DNA of 64,000 nt, from assembly GCF_944387275.1 (NCBI RefSeq), contig NZ_CALXEG010000006.1, forward strand, positions 1 to 64,000, read 5' to 3'. Source of the DNA: an uncultured Pseudoflavonifractor sp. (GTDB lineage Bacteria > Bacillota > Clostridia > Oscillospirales > Oscillospiraceae). The notes below the pieces were generated by a model. It was not told where the DNA came from. It worked only from the letters and a program-made list of their open reading frames with translations, and made no database searches. Below are positions 51,713 to 61,256 of this stretch, one piece after another; the first letter of the stretch is position 1; every line of letters begins with the position of its first letter. The translations under genes were made by a program, and so were the position numbers.

Positions 51713-51747
51713 CGGGCCCTTTCCATTGGAAAGGGCCCGTTTCTTTG
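51713..51747 (+). terminator. Riboswitch-controlled terminator of the cobalamin operon
   Basis: CGGGCCCTTTCC pairs with GGAAAGGGCCCG around ATT, followed by TTTCTTTG, 21 nt before the cbiD start. A separate stem in 51671-51712 (TACGTA repeats) may take part in antitermination. Confidence 0.88.
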
Positions 51748-51767
51748 TTGCCAGACCGGGAGGCGCT

Positions 51768-52916
51768 ATGGCAAAGCTGGAACACTATATCGATGTGGGG
51801 GACAAAAAGCTGCGCTGCGGCTATACCACCGGCACCTGCGCGGCTGCGGCGGTCCGGGGCGCGGCGGAGCTGCTGCTCCTGGGGCGGCGGCTGAGCGCCG
51901 TCCGGCTGGACACCCCGGCGGGCATCCCGGTGGAGGCCGAGCTGCTGGAGCTCTCCGCCGGGCCGGACTGGGCGTCCTGCGCCGTGCGCAAGGACGGGGG
52001 CGACGATCCGGATATCACCGACGGCACCCTGATCTGCGCCCGGGTGGAGCGGACGGACGCGCCCGGCGTGGAGATCGACGGCGGCGAGGGCGTGGGCCGG
52101 GTGACCAGGCCCGGCCTGGACCAGCCTGTGGGCGCGGCGGCCATCAACTCCACACCCCGGCGGATGATCCGGGAGCAGGCCGAGGATGTGCTGAAGGAGT
52201 GGGGCGGGACCGGCGGAGTGCGGGTCATCATCTCCGCACCCGAGGGCCAGCGGCTGGCTGGCGGCACCTTCAACCCCCGGCTGGGCATCCAGGGGGGCAT
52301 CTCCATCCTGGGCACCAGCGGCATCGTCCGGCCCATGAGCGAGGAGGCCCTCATCCGCTCGGTCCACCTGGAGCTGGACCTGGTGCGCTCCGGCGGGGCG
52401 GAGGACGTGCTGGTCACCCCCGGCAACTACGGTGAGGACTTTGCCCGGGACGTGCTGGGGCTGAGCCTGGACCGATGGGCCCTGTGCAGCAACTACGTGG
52501 GCGAGGCCATCGACCACGCCCGGGGGCTGGGGTTCCGGTCCCTGCTGCTGGTGGGCCACCTGGGCAAACTGGTGAAGGTGGCGGCGGGCATCATGAACAC
52601 CCATTCCCGCACCGCCGACGGCCGGGGAGAGACCATGGCCGCCCACACCGCCCTGTGCGGCGGGGACCGGGCCCTGGTGGAGCGGGTCTTTGACGCCCCC
52701 ACCACCGACGGTGGGGTGGCGCTGCTGGAGGAGGCCGGCCTGAAGGAGGACGTGATGGCCTCCCTGTCGGCAGCCCTGGACAGGCGGCTCAAGGCCCGGG
52801 CGGGGGCGGACATGGAGATCGAGGCTCTCTTCTTCTCCAACCGGTTTGGCATTTTGGGACAGACCCCCGGTGCGGCGCGGCTGCTGGCGCGCCACCGGGC
52901 GGAACATGATAGATAA
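51768..52916 (+). CDS. cbiD: Cobalt-precorrin-5B C1-methyltransferase CbiD
   Basis: First gene of the cobalamin operon; methylates C1 of cobalt-precorrin-5B using SAM, an oxygen-independent route step. 382 residues with LRCGYTTGTCAAAAVRGAAE at the N-terminus, PGLDQPVGAAAINSTPRRMI and STPRRMIREQ central, and NTHSRTADGRGETMAAHTAL late. ATG 51768 has GGAGG only 4 nt upstream, a short spacing, but it matches the family start. Confidence 0.96.
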   Translation: MAKLEHYIDVGDKKLRCGYTTGTCAAAAVRGAAELLLLGRRLSAVRLDTPAGIPVEAELLELSAGPDWASCAVRKDGGDDPDITDGTLICARVERTDAPGVEIDGGEGVGRVTRPGLDQPVGAAAINSTPRRMIREQAEDVLKEWGGTGGVRVIISAPEGQRLAGGTFNPRLGIQGGISILGTSGIVRPMSEEALIRSVHLELDLVRSGGAEDVLVTPGNYGEDFARDVLGLSLDRWALCSNYVGEAIDHARGLGFRSLLLVGHLGKLVKVAAGIMNTHSRTADGRGETMAAHTALCGGDRALVERVFDAPTTDGGVALLEEAGLKEDVMASLSAALDRRLKARAGADMEIEALFFSNRFGILGQTPGAARLLARHRAEHDR

Positions 52917-52938
52917 CAAAAAACGGAGGCTCACTGAT

Positions 52939-53697
52939 ATGGTACACTTTATCGGCGCCGGTCCCGGCGCACCTGATCTCATCACCCTGCGGGGCGCCCG
53001 GCTGCTGGCTGAGGCCGACGTGATCATCTATGCCGGTTCCCTGGTGAACCCAGCCCTGCTGGAGGGCCGCAAGGAGGGCTGCGCCGTGTACGACAGCGCG
53101 TCCATGACCCTGGAGGAGGTGCTCTCCGTCATGGAGCAGGCCGAGCGGGAGGGCAAGACCACCATCCGGCTCCACACCGGCGACCCCTCCCTCTACGGCG
53201 CCATCCGGGAGCAGATGGATGAGCTGGACAAGATGGGCGTGTCCTACGACGTGACCCCCGGCGTGTCCTCCTTCTCCGGCGCCGCCGCGGCCCTCAACGC
53301 GGAGTATACTCTGCCAGATGTATCGCAGTCCGTTATCATCACCCGCATGGCGGGCCGCACGCCCGTACCCGAGGGCGAGGCTTTGGCCAAGATGGCCTCC
53401 CACGGCTGCACCATGGTGCTCTTCCTGTCCACCGGCCTGCTGGAGGATGTGGAGAAGGAGTTGATGAAGGGCGGCTATGCCCCCGACACCCCGGCGGCCA
53501 TTGTGTACAAGGCCACCTGGCCCGACCAGAGGGTGTACCGCTGCACCGTATCCACCCTGGCCCAGACCGCCAGGGACAACCACGTCACCAAGACCGCCCT
53601 CATCACCGTGGGCGGCTTCCTGGGCACCGAGTACGAGCGCTCCAAGCTCTACGACCCCACCTTCACCCACGGCTGCCGGAAGGGGACCGAGGGATGA
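52939..53697 (+). CDS. cbiF: Precorrin-4 C11-methyltransferase CbiF/CobM
   Basis: SAM-dependent methylation of C11 of (cobalt-)precorrin-4. 252 residues of the uroporphyrin-III C-methyltransferase fold: VHFIGAGPGAPDLITLRGAR at the start (SAM site), YAGSLVNPALL, LHTGDPSLYGAIREQM, and TPGVSSFSGAAAALNAEYTL. ATG 52939 follows CGGAGG by 9-10 nt. It overlaps cbiG by 4 nt (ATGA). Confidence 0.96.
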   Translation: MVHFIGAGPGAPDLITLRGARLLAEADVIIYAGSLVNPALLEGRKEGCAVYDSASMTLEEVLSVMEQAEREGKTTIRLHTGDPSLYGAIREQMDELDKMGVSYDVTPGVSSFSGAAAALNAEYTLPDVSQSVIITRMAGRTPVPEGEALAKMASHGCTMVLFLSTGLLEDVEKELMKGGYAPDTPAAIVYKATWPDQRVYRCTVSTLAQTARDNHVTKTALITVGGFLGTEYERSKLYDPTFTHGCRKGTEG

Positions 53698-54722
53698 AGC
53701 TGGCCATGGCCGCCTTCACCGCCCGTGGGGCGGCGCTGGGGAAGCGGCTGGCGGCGGCCCTGGCGGCGGAGGGGGAGGATTGCTCCCTGTCCGTCCCCGC
53801 CCGACTGGCCCCGGCGCTGGACCTGCCCGCCATGGACAGCCTGGCGGACTGGACGGCCCGGGAGTTTGCCCGGGCGGACGGCCTGATCTTCGTGGGGGCC
53901 TGCGGCATTGCCGTTCGGGCCATCGCGCCCTATGTGAAGGATAAGCTCACCGACCCCGCCGTGGCGGCGGTGGACGAGGCGGGGCGCTGGGTGGTGCCTC
54001 TCCTGTCCGGCCACGTGGGGGGCGCCAACGACCTGGCCCGGCGCATCGCCGCCCTCACCGGCGGACAGGCGGCGGTCTCCACCGCCACCGACGTCAACGG
54101 CCTTTTCGCCGTGGACCAGTGGGCCGCCCGGCAGGGCTTCGCCATTGAGGACAGAACGGCCGCCAAGGCGGTCTCCGCCGCCCTGCTGGACGGGGAAGCT
54201 GTGGGCTTTGTAAGCGATTTCCCGGTGGACGGCGCCCTGCCCAAGGGCGTGACGGCGGGAGGGGCGAATATCGGCTTTTCCGTCACCGTAAAGACGGCCC
54301 CGCTGCCCTTTGAGACCGGCCTGCGGCTGGTGCCCCGAGCGCTTCGGCTGGGCATCGGCTGCCGTCGGGGCATGGCCGAGGAGACCATCGCCGCCGCCGT
54401 GGACGCGGCCCTGGCGGAACACGGGCTTTCCACAAAAGCGGTGGCCGGAGTGGGCACCATCGACCTGAAGAAGGACGAGGCCGGATTGATTGCCTTCTGC
54501 GACCACCGGGGCTGGCCCCTGCGCTGTTACAGCGCGGAGGAACTGCTCCGGGCGGAGGGGGAGTTCACTCCTTCCGACTTCGTGAAGGGAGTCACCGGAG
54601 TGGACAACGTGTGTGAGCGGGCCGCCGTGCTGGACGGCGGACAGCTGGTCATCCGCAAACGGGCGGCCGATGGCGTCACCGTGGCGGCGGCCCTGCTGCC
54701 TCTGCGGGTGACCTTTGAATAA
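53694..54722 (+). CDS. cbiG: Cobalt-precorrin-5A hydrolase CbiG
   Basis: Opens the delta-lactone of cobalt-precorrin-5A, releasing acetaldehyde, in the anaerobic pathway. 342 residues with CbiG N-terminal (LIFVGACGIAVRAIAPYVKD, later PLLSGHVGGANDLARRIA), middle and C-terminal (LRLGIGCRRGMAEETIAAAV, then STKAVAGVGTIDLKKDE) parts. Start ATG overlaps the cbiF stop, so translation is coupled. The presence of CbiG and CbiD marks the early-cobalt (anaerobic) route. Confidence 0.95.
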   Translation: MKLAMAAFTARGAALGKRLAAALAAEGEDCSLSVPARLAPALDLPAMDSLADWTAREFARADGLIFVGACGIAVRAIAPYVKDKLTDPAVAAVDEAGRWVVPLLSGHVGGANDLARRIAALTGGQAAVSTATDVNGLFAVDQWAARQGFAIEDRTAAKAVSAALLDGEAVGFVSDFPVDGALPKGVTAGGANIGFSVTVKTAPLPFETGLRLVPRALRLGIGCRRGMAEETIAAAVDAALAEHGLSTKAVAGVGTIDLKKDEAGLIAFCDHRGWPLRCYSAEELLRAEGEFTPSDFVKGVTGVDNVCERAAVLDGGQLVIRKRAADGVTVAAALLPLRVTFE

Positions 54723-54764
54723 GAAGAAAATACCGCGCCTCAGGGCGCGTATGGAGGTTTTTGG

Positions 54765-55508
54765 ATGAAAGTGACCGTAATCGGTCTGGGCCCCGGCGCG
54801 GGCGCCGACCTGACCGGCCGGGCCAGAGAGGCCCTGGCCGCCTGCGACCTGGTGGTGGGCTACACCGCCTATGTGGCCCTGATCAAGGACGAGTTCCCCG
54901 ACAAGGAGTACCGCTCCACCGGCATGCGCAAGGAAGTGGACCGGTGCCGGGCGGCGGTGGAGGCCGCCGTGGAGGGCCACGACGTGGCCATGGTGTGCTC
55001 CGGCGACTCGGGCGTGTACGGCATGGCGGGGCTCATCTATGAGGTGGCCCAGGACTATCCGCCGGTGGACATTGAGGTGGTGCCCGGCATCACCGCCGCC
55101 TGCGGCGGCGCCGCCGTGCTGGGTGCGCCTCTGACCCACGACTTTGCAGTGGTGTCCCTGTCTGACCTGCTCACCCCCTGGGAGCTCATCGAGAAGCGGC
55201 TCACCTGCGCCGCTGAGGCGGACTTTGTCCTGTGTATCTACAACCCCATGAGCCACAGCCGTCCCGACCACCTGCGCCGGGCCTGCGACATCCTGCTGAA
55301 GGTGAAGGACCCCGGCACGGTGTGCGGCTGGGTGCGCAACATCGGCCGTGAGGGCGAGGAGTGCAAGCTCCTGACCCTGGCGGAGCTGAGAGACGAGAAG
55401 GTGGACATGTTCACCACTGTGTTTGTGGGCAGCAGCGCCACCATGAACCTGAACGGCAAGATGGTCACACCCCGTGGCTACCGGGGCGTGGGCTCCCGGG
55501 AGGCGTAA
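54765..55508 (+). CDS. cbiH: Precorrin-3B C17-methyltransferase CbiH/CobJ
   Basis: Ring-contracting SAM methyltransferase for C17. 247 residues: TVIGLGPGAGADLTGRAREA, VVGYTAYVALI, VCSGDSGVYGMAGLIYE, EVVPGITAACGGAAVLGAPL and FVLCIYNPMSHSRPDHLRRA are typical. ATG 54765 lies 42 nt after cbiG with GGAGG upstream. Confidence 0.96.
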   Translation: MKVTVIGLGPGAGADLTGRAREALAACDLVVGYTAYVALIKDEFPDKEYRSTGMRKEVDRCRAAVEAAVEGHDVAMVCSGDSGVYGMAGLIYEVAQDYPPVDIEVVPGITAACGGAAVLGAPLTHDFAVVSLSDLLTPWELIEKRLTCAAEADFVLCIYNPMSHSRPDHLRRACDILLKVKDPGTVCGWVRNIGREGEECKLLTLAELRDEKVDMFTTVFVGSSATMNLNGKMVTPRGYRGVGSREA

Positions 55509-55535
55509 GCAGCTCGGGCATAAGGAGGAAAAAGC

Positions 55536-56282
55536 GTGGAAATTCTGCTCTTCGGCGGCACCACCGAGGGCCGCCAGCTGGCTGAATGGCTGGCAGAGGC
55601 GGGACAGCGGGTGACCTACTGCGCGGCCACCGAGTACGGCGGCGCCCTGGCCCCGGAAAGCGCGGGCGTCACGGTCCACACCGGACGGCTGGATCAGGCG
55701 GGCATGGCCGCCCTGCTGGCGGCGGGCACCTTTGACTACGCGGTGGACGCCACCCACCCCTACGCCCCACAGGTCAGCGCCAATCTGAGGGCGGCGGCCG
55801 GGGAGGCGGAGGTGCCCTATCTCCGCCTGCTGCGGGAGGGTCCGCCGGAGGACGAGGGCTGGCTCCACGCACCCGACGCACCCTCCGCAGCCGGGATGCT
55901 GCTGGGCATGGAGGGCAACATCCTCCTCACCACCGGCAGCAAGGAGCTGGACTGCTACGCTGTGACGGGCCTGCGGGAGCGGGTATTTCCCCGGGTGCTG
56001 CCCAGCCCCGATTCGCTGAACCGGTGCCTGGAGCTGGGGTTCCCCCCGGCCCATATCATCTGCATGCAGGGGCCCTTTTCCCGGGCCCTCAACGCCGCCA
56101 TGGCAGAGCAGCTGAACATCAGGGTGATGGTCACCAAGGCCAGTGGAGGGACGGGCGGCTTCTGGGATAAGGCCGCCGCCGCCCGGGACGTGGGAGCGGC
56201 CCTGCTGGTCATCGACCGCCCCTGCCGGGAGACCGGATTGAGCCTGGAAGAGATGAAGGCATTTCTGACCCGGGCATTTTGA
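55536..56282 (+). CDS. cbiJ: Cobalt-precorrin-6A reductase CbiJ/CobK
   Basis: NAD(P)H-dependent reduction of (cobalt-)precorrin-6A. 248 residues: ILLFGGTTEGRQLAEWLAEA at the start, VDATHPYAPQVSANLRAAA, LLTTGSKELDCYAV and VTKASGGTGGFWDKAAAA. The start is GTG 55536 with AAGGAGG 8 nt upstream. Confidence 0.95.
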   Translation: MEILLFGGTTEGRQLAEWLAEAGQRVTYCAATEYGGALAPESAGVTVHTGRLDQAGMAALLAAGTFDYAVDATHPYAPQVSANLRAAAGEAEVPYLRLLREGPPEDEGWLHAPDAPSAAGMLLGMEGNILLTTGSKELDCYAVTGLRERVFPRVLPSPDSLNRCLELGFPPAHIICMQGPFSRALNAAMAEQLNIRVMVTKASGGTGGFWDKAAAARDVGAALLVIDRPCRETGLSLEEMKAFLTRAF

Positions 56283-56308
56283 TGGAGAGATAAAGGAGAG
56301 AAACGACC

Positions 56309-57523
56309 ATGAAAAGCCCGGTTTATCTGATCGGCGTAGGCATGGGGGACAGTGGGACCCTGACTGCCGACGCCGCCGACGCCATTGACGCCTGCGACCT
56401 GCTCATCGGTGCGCCCCGTCTGCTGGAGCCCTGGCGGGACAAGGGGAAGGAGACGGAGGCCATCATCCCCGCCCAGGACATCGCCGACTGTATCCTCAGC
56501 CAGGATAACCGCTGTACCGTAGGCGTGCTGCTGTCCGGCGACGTGGGCTTTTACAGCGGGGCCAAGAACCTCTACCCCCTCCTGGAGGAGGAGCGGGAGG
56601 TCATCGCCATCCCCGGCATCAGCAGCCTGGTGTACTTCTGCGCCCGCATCCACACCGCCTGGCAGGACGTCCACCTGGTCAGCGCCCATGGCCGCAGCTG
56701 CGACGCGGCCGCCGAGATGAGCCGCAATGCCAAGACCTTCTTCCTCACCGGCGGGGACAACGGCCCGGCGGAGCTGTGCGCCCGCCTGCGGGACCGTGGC
56801 CTGGGCCAGGTAAAGGTGTGGGTGGGGGAGCGGCTGTCCTATGAGGACGAGCGGGTTACCTACGGCACCGCCCAGGAGCTGGCCGAGGACGAGTTCGACC
56901 CCCTGGCCGTGATGCTGGCGGTCAACCCCAGCCCCGAGCGGGGCAGGGCCTACATCCCCACCCTCACCGACGAGGACTTTATCCGCGGGGACGTGCCCAT
57001 GACCAAGGAGGAGGTTCGGGCCCTGGCCCTGGTCAAGCTCCGCCTGGAGCCGGGACAGAAGGTGTGGGACGTGGGCGCGGGCACCGGCTCGGTGTCAGTG
57101 GAATGCGCCCGGTCCATCCCGGACGGCGACGTGTTTGCCATTGAGAAAAAGCAGGAGGCCCTGGAGCTCCTGTCCAAGAACAAAGCCAAATTCGGCGTGT
57201 CCAACCTCCACCTGGTGGCCGGAGAGGCCCCCGGGGCCCTGGAGGGCCTGCCCATCCCCGACCGGGTGTTCCTGGGCGGCACCTCGGGCAGCCTGGGAGA
57301 GATCCTGGGCATCGTGTTCCGCAAGAACCCCGCCGCCCGGGTGGTGGCCGCCGCCATCACCCTGGAGACTCTGGGGGAGGCCATGCGATGCTTTGAGGGC
57401 ATGGGCCTGGCCAATGTGGAGATCACCCAGATCTCCGTCAGCAAGGCCAGAACCGTGGGCCCCTACCACATGATGAACGCCCAGAACCCGGTGTGGCTCA
57501 TCTCCGGGGAGGGACAGGGATGA
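56309..57523 (+). CDS. cbiET: Bifunctional precorrin-6Y C5,15-methyltransferase (CbiE-CbiT fusion, CobL)
   Basis: Methylates C5 and C15 and decarboxylates C12 acetate. 404 residues: N-terminal CbiE domain (about 1-200; LIGVGMGDSGTLTADAADAI, LLSGDVGFYSGAKNLY, VSAHGRS) fused to a C-terminal CbiT domain (about 215-404; VWDVGAGTGSVSVECARSIP SAM motif and GEAPGALEGLPIPDRVFLGG). The ATG follows AAAGGAG. It overlaps cbiA by 4 nt. Confidence 0.95.
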   Translation: MKSPVYLIGVGMGDSGTLTADAADAIDACDLLIGAPRLLEPWRDKGKETEAIIPAQDIADCILSQDNRCTVGVLLSGDVGFYSGAKNLYPLLEEEREVIAIPGISSLVYFCARIHTAWQDVHLVSAHGRSCDAAAEMSRNAKTFFLTGGDNGPAELCARLRDRGLGQVKVWVGERLSYEDERVTYGTAQELAEDEFDPLAVMLAVNPSPERGRAYIPTLTDEDFIRGDVPMTKEEVRALALVKLRLEPGQKVWDVGAGTGSVSVECARSIPDGDVFAIEKKQEALELLSKNKAKFGVSNLHLVAGEAPGALEGLPIPDRVFLGGTSGSLGEILGIVFRKNPAARVVAAAITLETLGEAMRCFEGMGLANVEITQISVSKARTVGPYHMMNAQNPVWLISGEGQG

Positions 57524-58896
57524 GCGGCGGGGCGCTGCCCCGGCTCCTGCTCTGCGCCCTGGCAAGCGGCGGCGGAAAGACCACCGTCACCTGCGCCATT
57601 CTCCAGGCCCTGGTGAACCGGGGGCTGGCCCCCGCGTCCTTCAAGTGCGGCCCGGACTACATCGACCCCATGTTCCACAGCGAGATCATCGGGGCCAAGA
57701 GCCGCAACCTGGACCTGTTCTTCTGCGGGGAGAACTTGGCACGCCAGCTCCTGTGGGAGAACGGCCGGGACTGCGGCGTGTCGGTCATTGAGGGGGTCAT
57801 GGGGTACTACGACGGCGTGGCCATGGGTACACAGGCCAGCGCCTACCACCTGGCTCAGGCCACCGTGACCCCCGCCGTGCTGGTGCTGGACGGCCGGGGC
57901 ATGGGGCTGTCGGCAGCGGCGGCGGTGAAGGGTATCAGGGACTTCCGAGCCGACAGCGGTATCGCCGGGGTGATCCTCAACCGGATCTCCCCCATGCTCT
58001 ACCCACGGCTGCGGGACGCCATCCAGGGGGAAACAGGTGTAAAGGCATATGGCTTTCTCCCAGAACGGAAGGACTGTGCCCTGGAGAGCCGCCACCTGGG
58101 CCTGGTCACCGCAGCAGAGGTGGCCAACCTGAGGGGGAAGCTGTCCGCCCTGGCCGCCCAGGCCGAGGAGACGGTGGATCTGGACGGCCTGCTGGCTTTG
58201 GCCAAGTCCGCCCCCGCGCTGGAGTTTGAGGCGGCGCCTCTTCCGCCCCCGGTGCCCGGCAGACCCCGCATCGCGGTGGCGAAGGACAAGGCCTTCTGCT
58301 TCTACTACGCCGACGGACTGGACGCCCTGGAGCGGCTGGGGGCGGAGCTGGTACCCTTCTCCCCCCTGGAGGACAAGAAGCTGCCCGAGGGCAGCTCCGG
58401 CCTCTACCTTGGGGGCGGCTACCCGGAGATTTTTGCCGGAGAGCTGGCCCGAAATACCGAGATGCTGGAGGCGATCCGCTCCGCCGTGGCGGGCGGTATG
58501 CCCACCGTGGCCGAGTGCGGCGGATTCCTCTATCTACATGAGCACTTGCAGGACAGCGAGGGCGTGGACCAGCCGCTGGTCGGGGTGTTCTCCTGGTCGG
58601 CCCGCAACACCGGAAAGCTGGGCCGCTTTGGATATGTGACCCTGACGGCTCAGAAGGACGGCCTGCTCTGCCGGGCGGGGGAGGGCTTCCCCGCCCACGA
58701 GTTCCACTACTGGGATAGTGAGCGGCCGGGCGCGGATCTCCACGCCCAGAAGCCCGGCAGCAGCCGGAGCTGGGACTGCGCCTGGCACACACCCACCCTA
58801 TACGCCGGATTTCCCCATTTTCATTTCCGCGCCTGCCTCGAGGCGGCCTGCCGCTTCGTGTCGGCATGCGCCAGATATCAGGAGGAGCGTGTATGA
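57520..58896 (+). CDS. cbiA: Cobyrinate a,c-diamide synthase CbiA
   Basis: ATP- and glutamine-dependent amidation of the a and c side chains of cobyrinate. 458 residues: N-terminal dethiobiotin-synthetase-like domain with ALASGGGKTTVTCAILQAL and FKCGPDYIDPMFH, and a C-terminal triad glutaminase domain with VAECGGFLYL (Cys) and late histidines. Start ATG 57520 overlaps the cbiET stop. Confidence 0.95.
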   Translation: MSGGALPRLLLCALASGGGKTTVTCAILQALVNRGLAPASFKCGPDYIDPMFHSEIIGAKSRNLDLFFCGENLARQLLWENGRDCGVSVIEGVMGYYDGVAMGTQASAYHLAQATVTPAVLVLDGRGMGLSAAAAVKGIRDFRADSGIAGVILNRISPMLYPRLRDAIQGETGVKAYGFLPERKDCALESRHLGLVTAAEVANLRGKLSALAAQAEETVDLDGLLALAKSAPALEFEAAPLPPPVPGRPRIAVAKDKAFCFYYADGLDALERLGAELVPFSPLEDKKLPEGSSGLYLGGGYPEIFAGELARNTEMLEAIRSAVAGGMPTVAECGGFLYLHEHLQDSEGVDQPLVGVFSWSARNTGKLGRFGYVTLTAQKDGLLCRAGEGFPAHEFHYWDSERPGADLHAQKPGSSRSWDCAWHTPTLYAGFPHFHFRACLEAACRFVSACARYQEERV

Positions 58897-59954
58897 GCAT
58901 TCTGGAGGAGACACTTGCAGCCATTGTCCCTGCCGATCAGGCGGCCATGGACGCCGCCTGGCAGCGCTGGGATTCCATCGCCAAGCCCCTGCGCAGCCTG
59001 GGCCTGCTGGAGGAGGCGGTGGTCCGCATCGCCGGTATGACCGGTACGCCCGCCGTGAAGCTGGGCAAGCGGGCCGTCATCGCCATGTGCGCTGACAACG
59101 GCGTGGTGGCCCAGGGGGTAACCCAGACCGGCCAGGAGGTGACCGCCATCGTCACCGAGAACATGTCCAGCGGCGACACCAGCGTTTGCCACATGGCGGC
59201 CGCCGCCGGGGCGGAGGTCATCCCCGTGGACATCGGCGTGGCCCGTCCGGTGGTGGGGGAGCGCATCCGCCAGTACAATATCCGCCGGGGCACCGCCGAC
59301 ATGACCCAGGGCCCGGCCATGACCCGGGAAGAGGCGGTCAAAGCGGTGGAGACCGGCATAAAGCTGGTGCGGGAGCTGAAGGACAAGGGCTACGGCCTCA
59401 TCGGCACCGGCGAGATGGGCATCGGCAACACCACCACCTCCAGCGCGCTGGTCTCCGTGTTCCTGAACTGCCCCCCCGAGCAGGTGACGGGCCGGGGTGC
59501 GGGTCTATCCAGCGAGGGCCTGGGGCGGAAGATCAGGGCCATTGAGACCGCCATCCAGCTCAACCACCCAACGCCCACTGACCCCATCGACGTGCTGAGC
59601 AAGATGGGCGGACTGGATCTGGCCGGGCTGTGCGGCGTGTTCCTGGGGGGCGCGGCCTGCCACATCCCCGTGCTGGTGGACGGCTTCATCTCCTCCGCAG
59701 CGGCCCTCACCGCCGCCCGGCTGTGTCCCACCGCGGTGGACTACATGCTGGGCAGCCACGCATCCAACGAGCCCGCCGGGCGCATGGTGCTGGAGGAACT
59801 GGGCCTGAAGCCCTTCCTCTACGCCAACATGTGCCTGGGCGAGGGCACCGGCGCGGCGGCGGTCATGCCCCTGCTGGACATGGCCCTGGCGGTGTACGAC
59901 GGCATGACCACCTTTGCCGACGAACAGATCGAGGCGTACCAGCCCCTGACCTGA
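58893..59954 (+). CDS. cobT: Nicotinate-nucleotide--dimethylbenzimidazole phosphoribosyltransferase CobT
   Basis: Makes alpha-ribazole phosphate, the lower-ligand nucleotide, from nicotinate mononucleotide and a base. 353 residues: IAMCADNGVVAQGVTQTGQE, the GIGNTTTSSALV phosphate loop, VTGRGAGLSSEGL, and the catalytic-Glu end NMCLGEGTGAAAVMPLLD. Start overlaps the cbiA stop (ATGA). The natural lower base is not shown by the sequence. Confidence 0.96.
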   Translation: MSILEETLAAIVPADQAAMDAAWQRWDSIAKPLRSLGLLEEAVVRIAGMTGTPAVKLGKRAVIAMCADNGVVAQGVTQTGQEVTAIVTENMSSGDTSVCHMAAAAGAEVIPVDIGVARPVVGERIRQYNIRRGTADMTQGPAMTREEAVKAVETGIKLVRELKDKGYGLIGTGEMGIGNTTTSSALVSVFLNCPPEQVTGRGAGLSSEGLGRKIRAIETAIQLNHPTPTDPIDVLSKMGGLDLAGLCGVFLGGAACHIPVLVDGFISSAAALTAARLCPTAVDYMLGSHASNEPAGRMVLEELGLKPFLYANMCLGEGTGAAAVMPLLDMALAVYDGMTTFADEQIEAYQPLT

Positions 59955-59970
59955 GAGAAGAGGAAACCAT

Positions 59971-60489
59971 ATGCTGATTCTGGTCTCCGGCGGGAGCGGC
60001 AGCGGGAAGTCGGCCTTTGCCGAGGACCTGATCGTCTCCTCCGGTCTGGAAACAAAGATATACGTGGCCACCATGCAGGTGTGGGACGCCGAGGGCCAGG
60101 CCCGGGTGGACCGGCACCGGGCCATGCGGGCGGGCAAGGGCTTTGCCACGTTGGAGTGTCCGGCGAACCTGGAAGGGGCTGATGTGCCCGCCGGGTGCGC
60201 CCTGCTGCTGGAGGACCTGACCAATCTGGCGGCCAACGAGTGGTTCGGCGGAGACCGCTCCGGCGCGGAGACGCGGGTGCTGGCCGGACTGAGCAGATTG
60301 AAGGACCGCACCGCCCTGACGGTGGTGGTGGCCAACGAGCTGTTCTCCGACGGCATCCAATATGACAAGGAGACGGCGGACTATCTCTCCTGCCTGGCCC
60401 GGCTCAACCGGGCGGCGGCGGAGATGGCGGATCGGGTGTACGAGGTTGTGTGCGGCATCCCGGTGCGCTGGAAGGGGGAAGGGGAATGA
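59971..60489 (+). CDS. cobU: Bifunctional adenosylcobinamide kinase/guanylyltransferase CobU
   Basis: Phosphorylates adenosylcobinamide and adds GMP. 172 residues with an intact Walker A VSGGSGSGKSAFAEDL, the HRAMRAGKGFATLECP region carrying the His that becomes guanylylated (DRHRAMR), LEDLTNLAANEWF and VANELFSDGI. It is followed by cobS with a 4-nt overlap. A second, degenerate CobU-like gene is downstream of cobS. Confidence 0.94.
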   Translation: MLILVSGGSGSGKSAFAEDLIVSSGLETKIYVATMQVWDAEGQARVDRHRAMRAGKGFATLECPANLEGADVPAGCALLLEDLTNLAANEWFGGDRSGAETRVLAGLSRLKDRTALTVVVANELFSDGIQYDKETADYLSCLARLNRAAAEMADRVYEVVCGIPVRWKGEGE

Positions 60490-61256
60490 GAAGCTTTTGG
60501 ATCGCCCTGGCCATGTACTCCAAGCTGCCCGCCAAGCGGGTGGAGTGGGACAAGAAGAGCCTGTCCTGGGCCCTGTGCTGGTTCCCGGCAGTGGGCGTGG
60601 CGGCGGGGGCGCTGCTGTTTTTCTGGCTGTGGCTGGCCGGGATACTGGGTTTGGGGACCCCTCTGCGGGCGGCAGTGGCCCTGCTCATCCCCATCGCCGT
60701 CAGCGGCGGCATCCATGTGGACGGCTTCTGTGACACCGCCGACGCCCTGGGCTCCCACCAGACTCGGGAGAAGAAGCTGGAGATCCTCAAGGACTCCCAC
60801 ACCGGCGCCTTTGCCGTGTTCTGCTGCGGGGTGTATCTGATTCTCTTCTTCGCCGCCTGGTGCCAGGTGGAGACGGTATCTTTTGAGACCATGGGCGTTC
60901 TGGCCCTGATGCCGGTGCTGTCCCGCAGCCTGTCCGGCATTGCGGCGGTCACCATGCCCAACGCCCGGGGCAGCGGCCTGCTGGCCACCTTCACCGCGCC
61001 CATGGACCGGCAGAAGGCCCACGGCATACTGGTGGCGTGGATGTGCCTGTCCGGTATGGCCATGGTGGTGCTGGACCACTGGGCCGGCGGCGGTGCGGTG
61101 GCGGCGGCTGCCATCAGCTTTATCTACTACGATGTGATGTCCAACCGGCAGTTCGGCGGCATCACCGGCGACCTGGAGGGCTTTTTCCTCCAGATATGCG
61201 AGTGCGCCATGGTGCTGGGGGCGGCCCTGGCCCAGCGGGTGGAGGTGCTGTTGTGA
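60486..61256 (+). CDS. cobS: Adenosylcobinamide-GDP ribazoletransferase CobS
   Basis: Joins adenosylcobinamide-GDP with alpha-ribazole at the membrane. 256 residues with about six membrane helices and the motif SGGIHVDGFCDTADALGSHQ; then KKLEILKDSHTGAFAVFCCG. Start ATG overlaps cobU (ATGA), and its end overlaps the next GTG start (GTGA). Confidence 0.94.
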   Translation: MRSFWIALAMYSKLPAKRVEWDKKSLSWALCWFPAVGVAAGALLFFWLWLAGILGLGTPLRAAVALLIPIAVSGGIHVDGFCDTADALGSHQTREKKLEILKDSHTGAFAVFCCGVYLILFFAAWCQVETVSFETMGVLALMPVLSRSLSGIAAVTMPNARGSGLLATFTAPMDRQKAHGILVAWMCLSGMAMVVLDHWAGGGAVAAAAISFIYYDVMSNRQFGGITGDLEGFFLQICECAMVLGAALAQRVEVLL